This document shows, one piece after another, positions 63,201 to 64,000 of a DNA stretch of 64,000 nt. The DNA comes from Pyxicephalus adspersus. Its lineage: Eukaryota; Chordata; Amphibia; Anura; Pyxicephalidae. The stretch lies in NCBI RefSeq assembly GCF_032062135.1, contig NC_092862.1, positions 96,695,283 through 96,759,282 of the forward strand. Direction: 5' to 3'. The position numbers were made by a program, and so were the translations under genes. How positions within the stretch are numbered: the first letter of the stretch is position 1; every line of letters begins with the position of its first letter. Below the pieces are notes generated by a model. The model did no database searches. It was not told where the DNA came from and was given only the letters and a program-made list of their open reading frames with translations.

Positions 63201-64000
63201 TACCTGCTGTCTAGTGTATGGCTACCTTTAGTCTTCATACATACCTACACCTCAGAAAACCCACACAAAAATAATACTAGCTTTTTAACACTTCTACCTA
63301 AAAGGCAAGAGTAAAGAAGTAATATTTCTGAAAGCTTAAGCACAGCATATTTTAGAAGTTTGAAAAATATAATGATAGGTGTTTTGTTAATACATAATTC
63401 CCTAAATCTTTTCACAGCATCAGGCTTAATGAAAAACAAAAATCAAAGATTGCACTTTAAAATTGGTCACTTAGAATGTTAAATTAAGGGGAACAAACTA
63501 TTCTAGATTTAGTAATTTGCCCCAAAATATCCTATCTGAACCTTTTATTTTGTTGTCCACTATTTATACACGTTAGAAAATAATGGTACCTTCTTATAAG
63601 TGGAAAATCAATCATAAAATCCCTGATATGTCAGAGCCCCACATTCCCTTGAAGCACTGATAATTGTTAGTTATATAGCACCCATGATAAATGCACTCCA
63701 GCTGTAAAGGTAGACACCATTTTTTTGGCATGGGACTGCACATATATCGATTTTACATCTATTTAATGTGGCTGTCGCAAGATACTTTAATAGGCTGATA
63801 AACTACAATTGCTCATCAAAAGTCTTAATAATTCAAGGCAAACACATATAAGTGTTTGCCTGTGTCTTAATGTAAGACAGAGAACCTCAAGTTCACAGAA
63901 ATCCAATTTTGCAGATTTATAACCAGCAAGGCACAAGTCTACTATTGTACAGATACACAGAGTGCAGTGCAAGGAAAAGCCGGATAATGGCTCAAACCAG
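60243..64000 (-). other. vps41 intron upstream of the first visible exon
   Basis: I looked for the exon encoding human residues up to 107 (ending SEDGK) and did not find it, so it lies beyond 64000. The stretch near 62635-62715 (GGTGGCCATACATTATTAAA, then an inverted pair TTAGATTT/AAATCTAA) looks like a short palindromic repeat. Open frames up to 90 aa lack domains. Confidence 0.6.

Noticed and set aside
60243..64000. Upstream vps41 exons or promoter
   Set aside because: No sequence matching the expected N-terminal residues and no CpG-rich stretch; the missing exons must lie beyond the right edge.

Overview
The window is a stretch of vertebrate nuclear DNA. It is AT-rich and intron-rich, and loaded with decayed DNA transposons, short repeats, a LINE remnant and long TA/CA microsatellites. 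The mix of Tc1, hAT and TTAA-flanked elements together with the divergence of the coding exons suggests an amphibian, most likely a frog. That taxonomic call is inference; the vertebrate call is firm.

Only one host gene is recognisable. It lies on the minus strand and covers almost the whole window: VPS41, the HOPS-complex subunit. Twenty-three internal exons (about 2.16 kb of coding sequence in 59.5 kb) run from 60242 down to 724. Together they encode 721 codons, matching human residues 108 to about 828 by recalled alignment. All 23 exons join in frame and every splice site is GT-AG. The first exons (human residues 1-107) lie to the right of the window and the last exon (second half of the RING-H2 domain) lies to the left, so neither promoter nor poly(A) site is present.

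Layout from left to right: 1-3693 holds the RING-side exons, an A-tailed repeat unit and palindromic repeats. The intron at 3694-10689 holds a TTAA-flanked MITE and a dead autonomous-type hAT element with a BED finger. 10690-14586 holds four clustered exons (clathrin-heavy-chain-repeat region) with little else. The 9.4-kb intron at 14587-24031 is a transposon store: a second TTAA MITE, a deleted Tc1 element, a CR1/L2-like LINE in the opposite orientation to VPS41, and an hAT MITE with a perfect 8-bp target duplication. 24032-32514 has exons with a SINE and microsatellites between them. The intron at 32515-37507 contains a 1.2-kb composite TTAA element. 37508-47737 is exon-dense (beta-propeller and TPR-like parts). 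The 9.8-kb intron at 47738-57577 contains a palindromic MITE and two Tc1 remnants, one interrupted by a SINE-like insertion. 57578-64000 holds the two most upstream exons seen here and more repeats.

No RNA gene of the host, CRISPR array, second protein gene or unknown multi-gene system was found. The less ordinary material is in the repeats: a TTAA MITE family whose copies each carry a TA/CA microsatellite at the same internal point, nested insertions with readable target duplications, and long homopolymer T tracts serving as polypyrimidine tracts of VPS41 exons.
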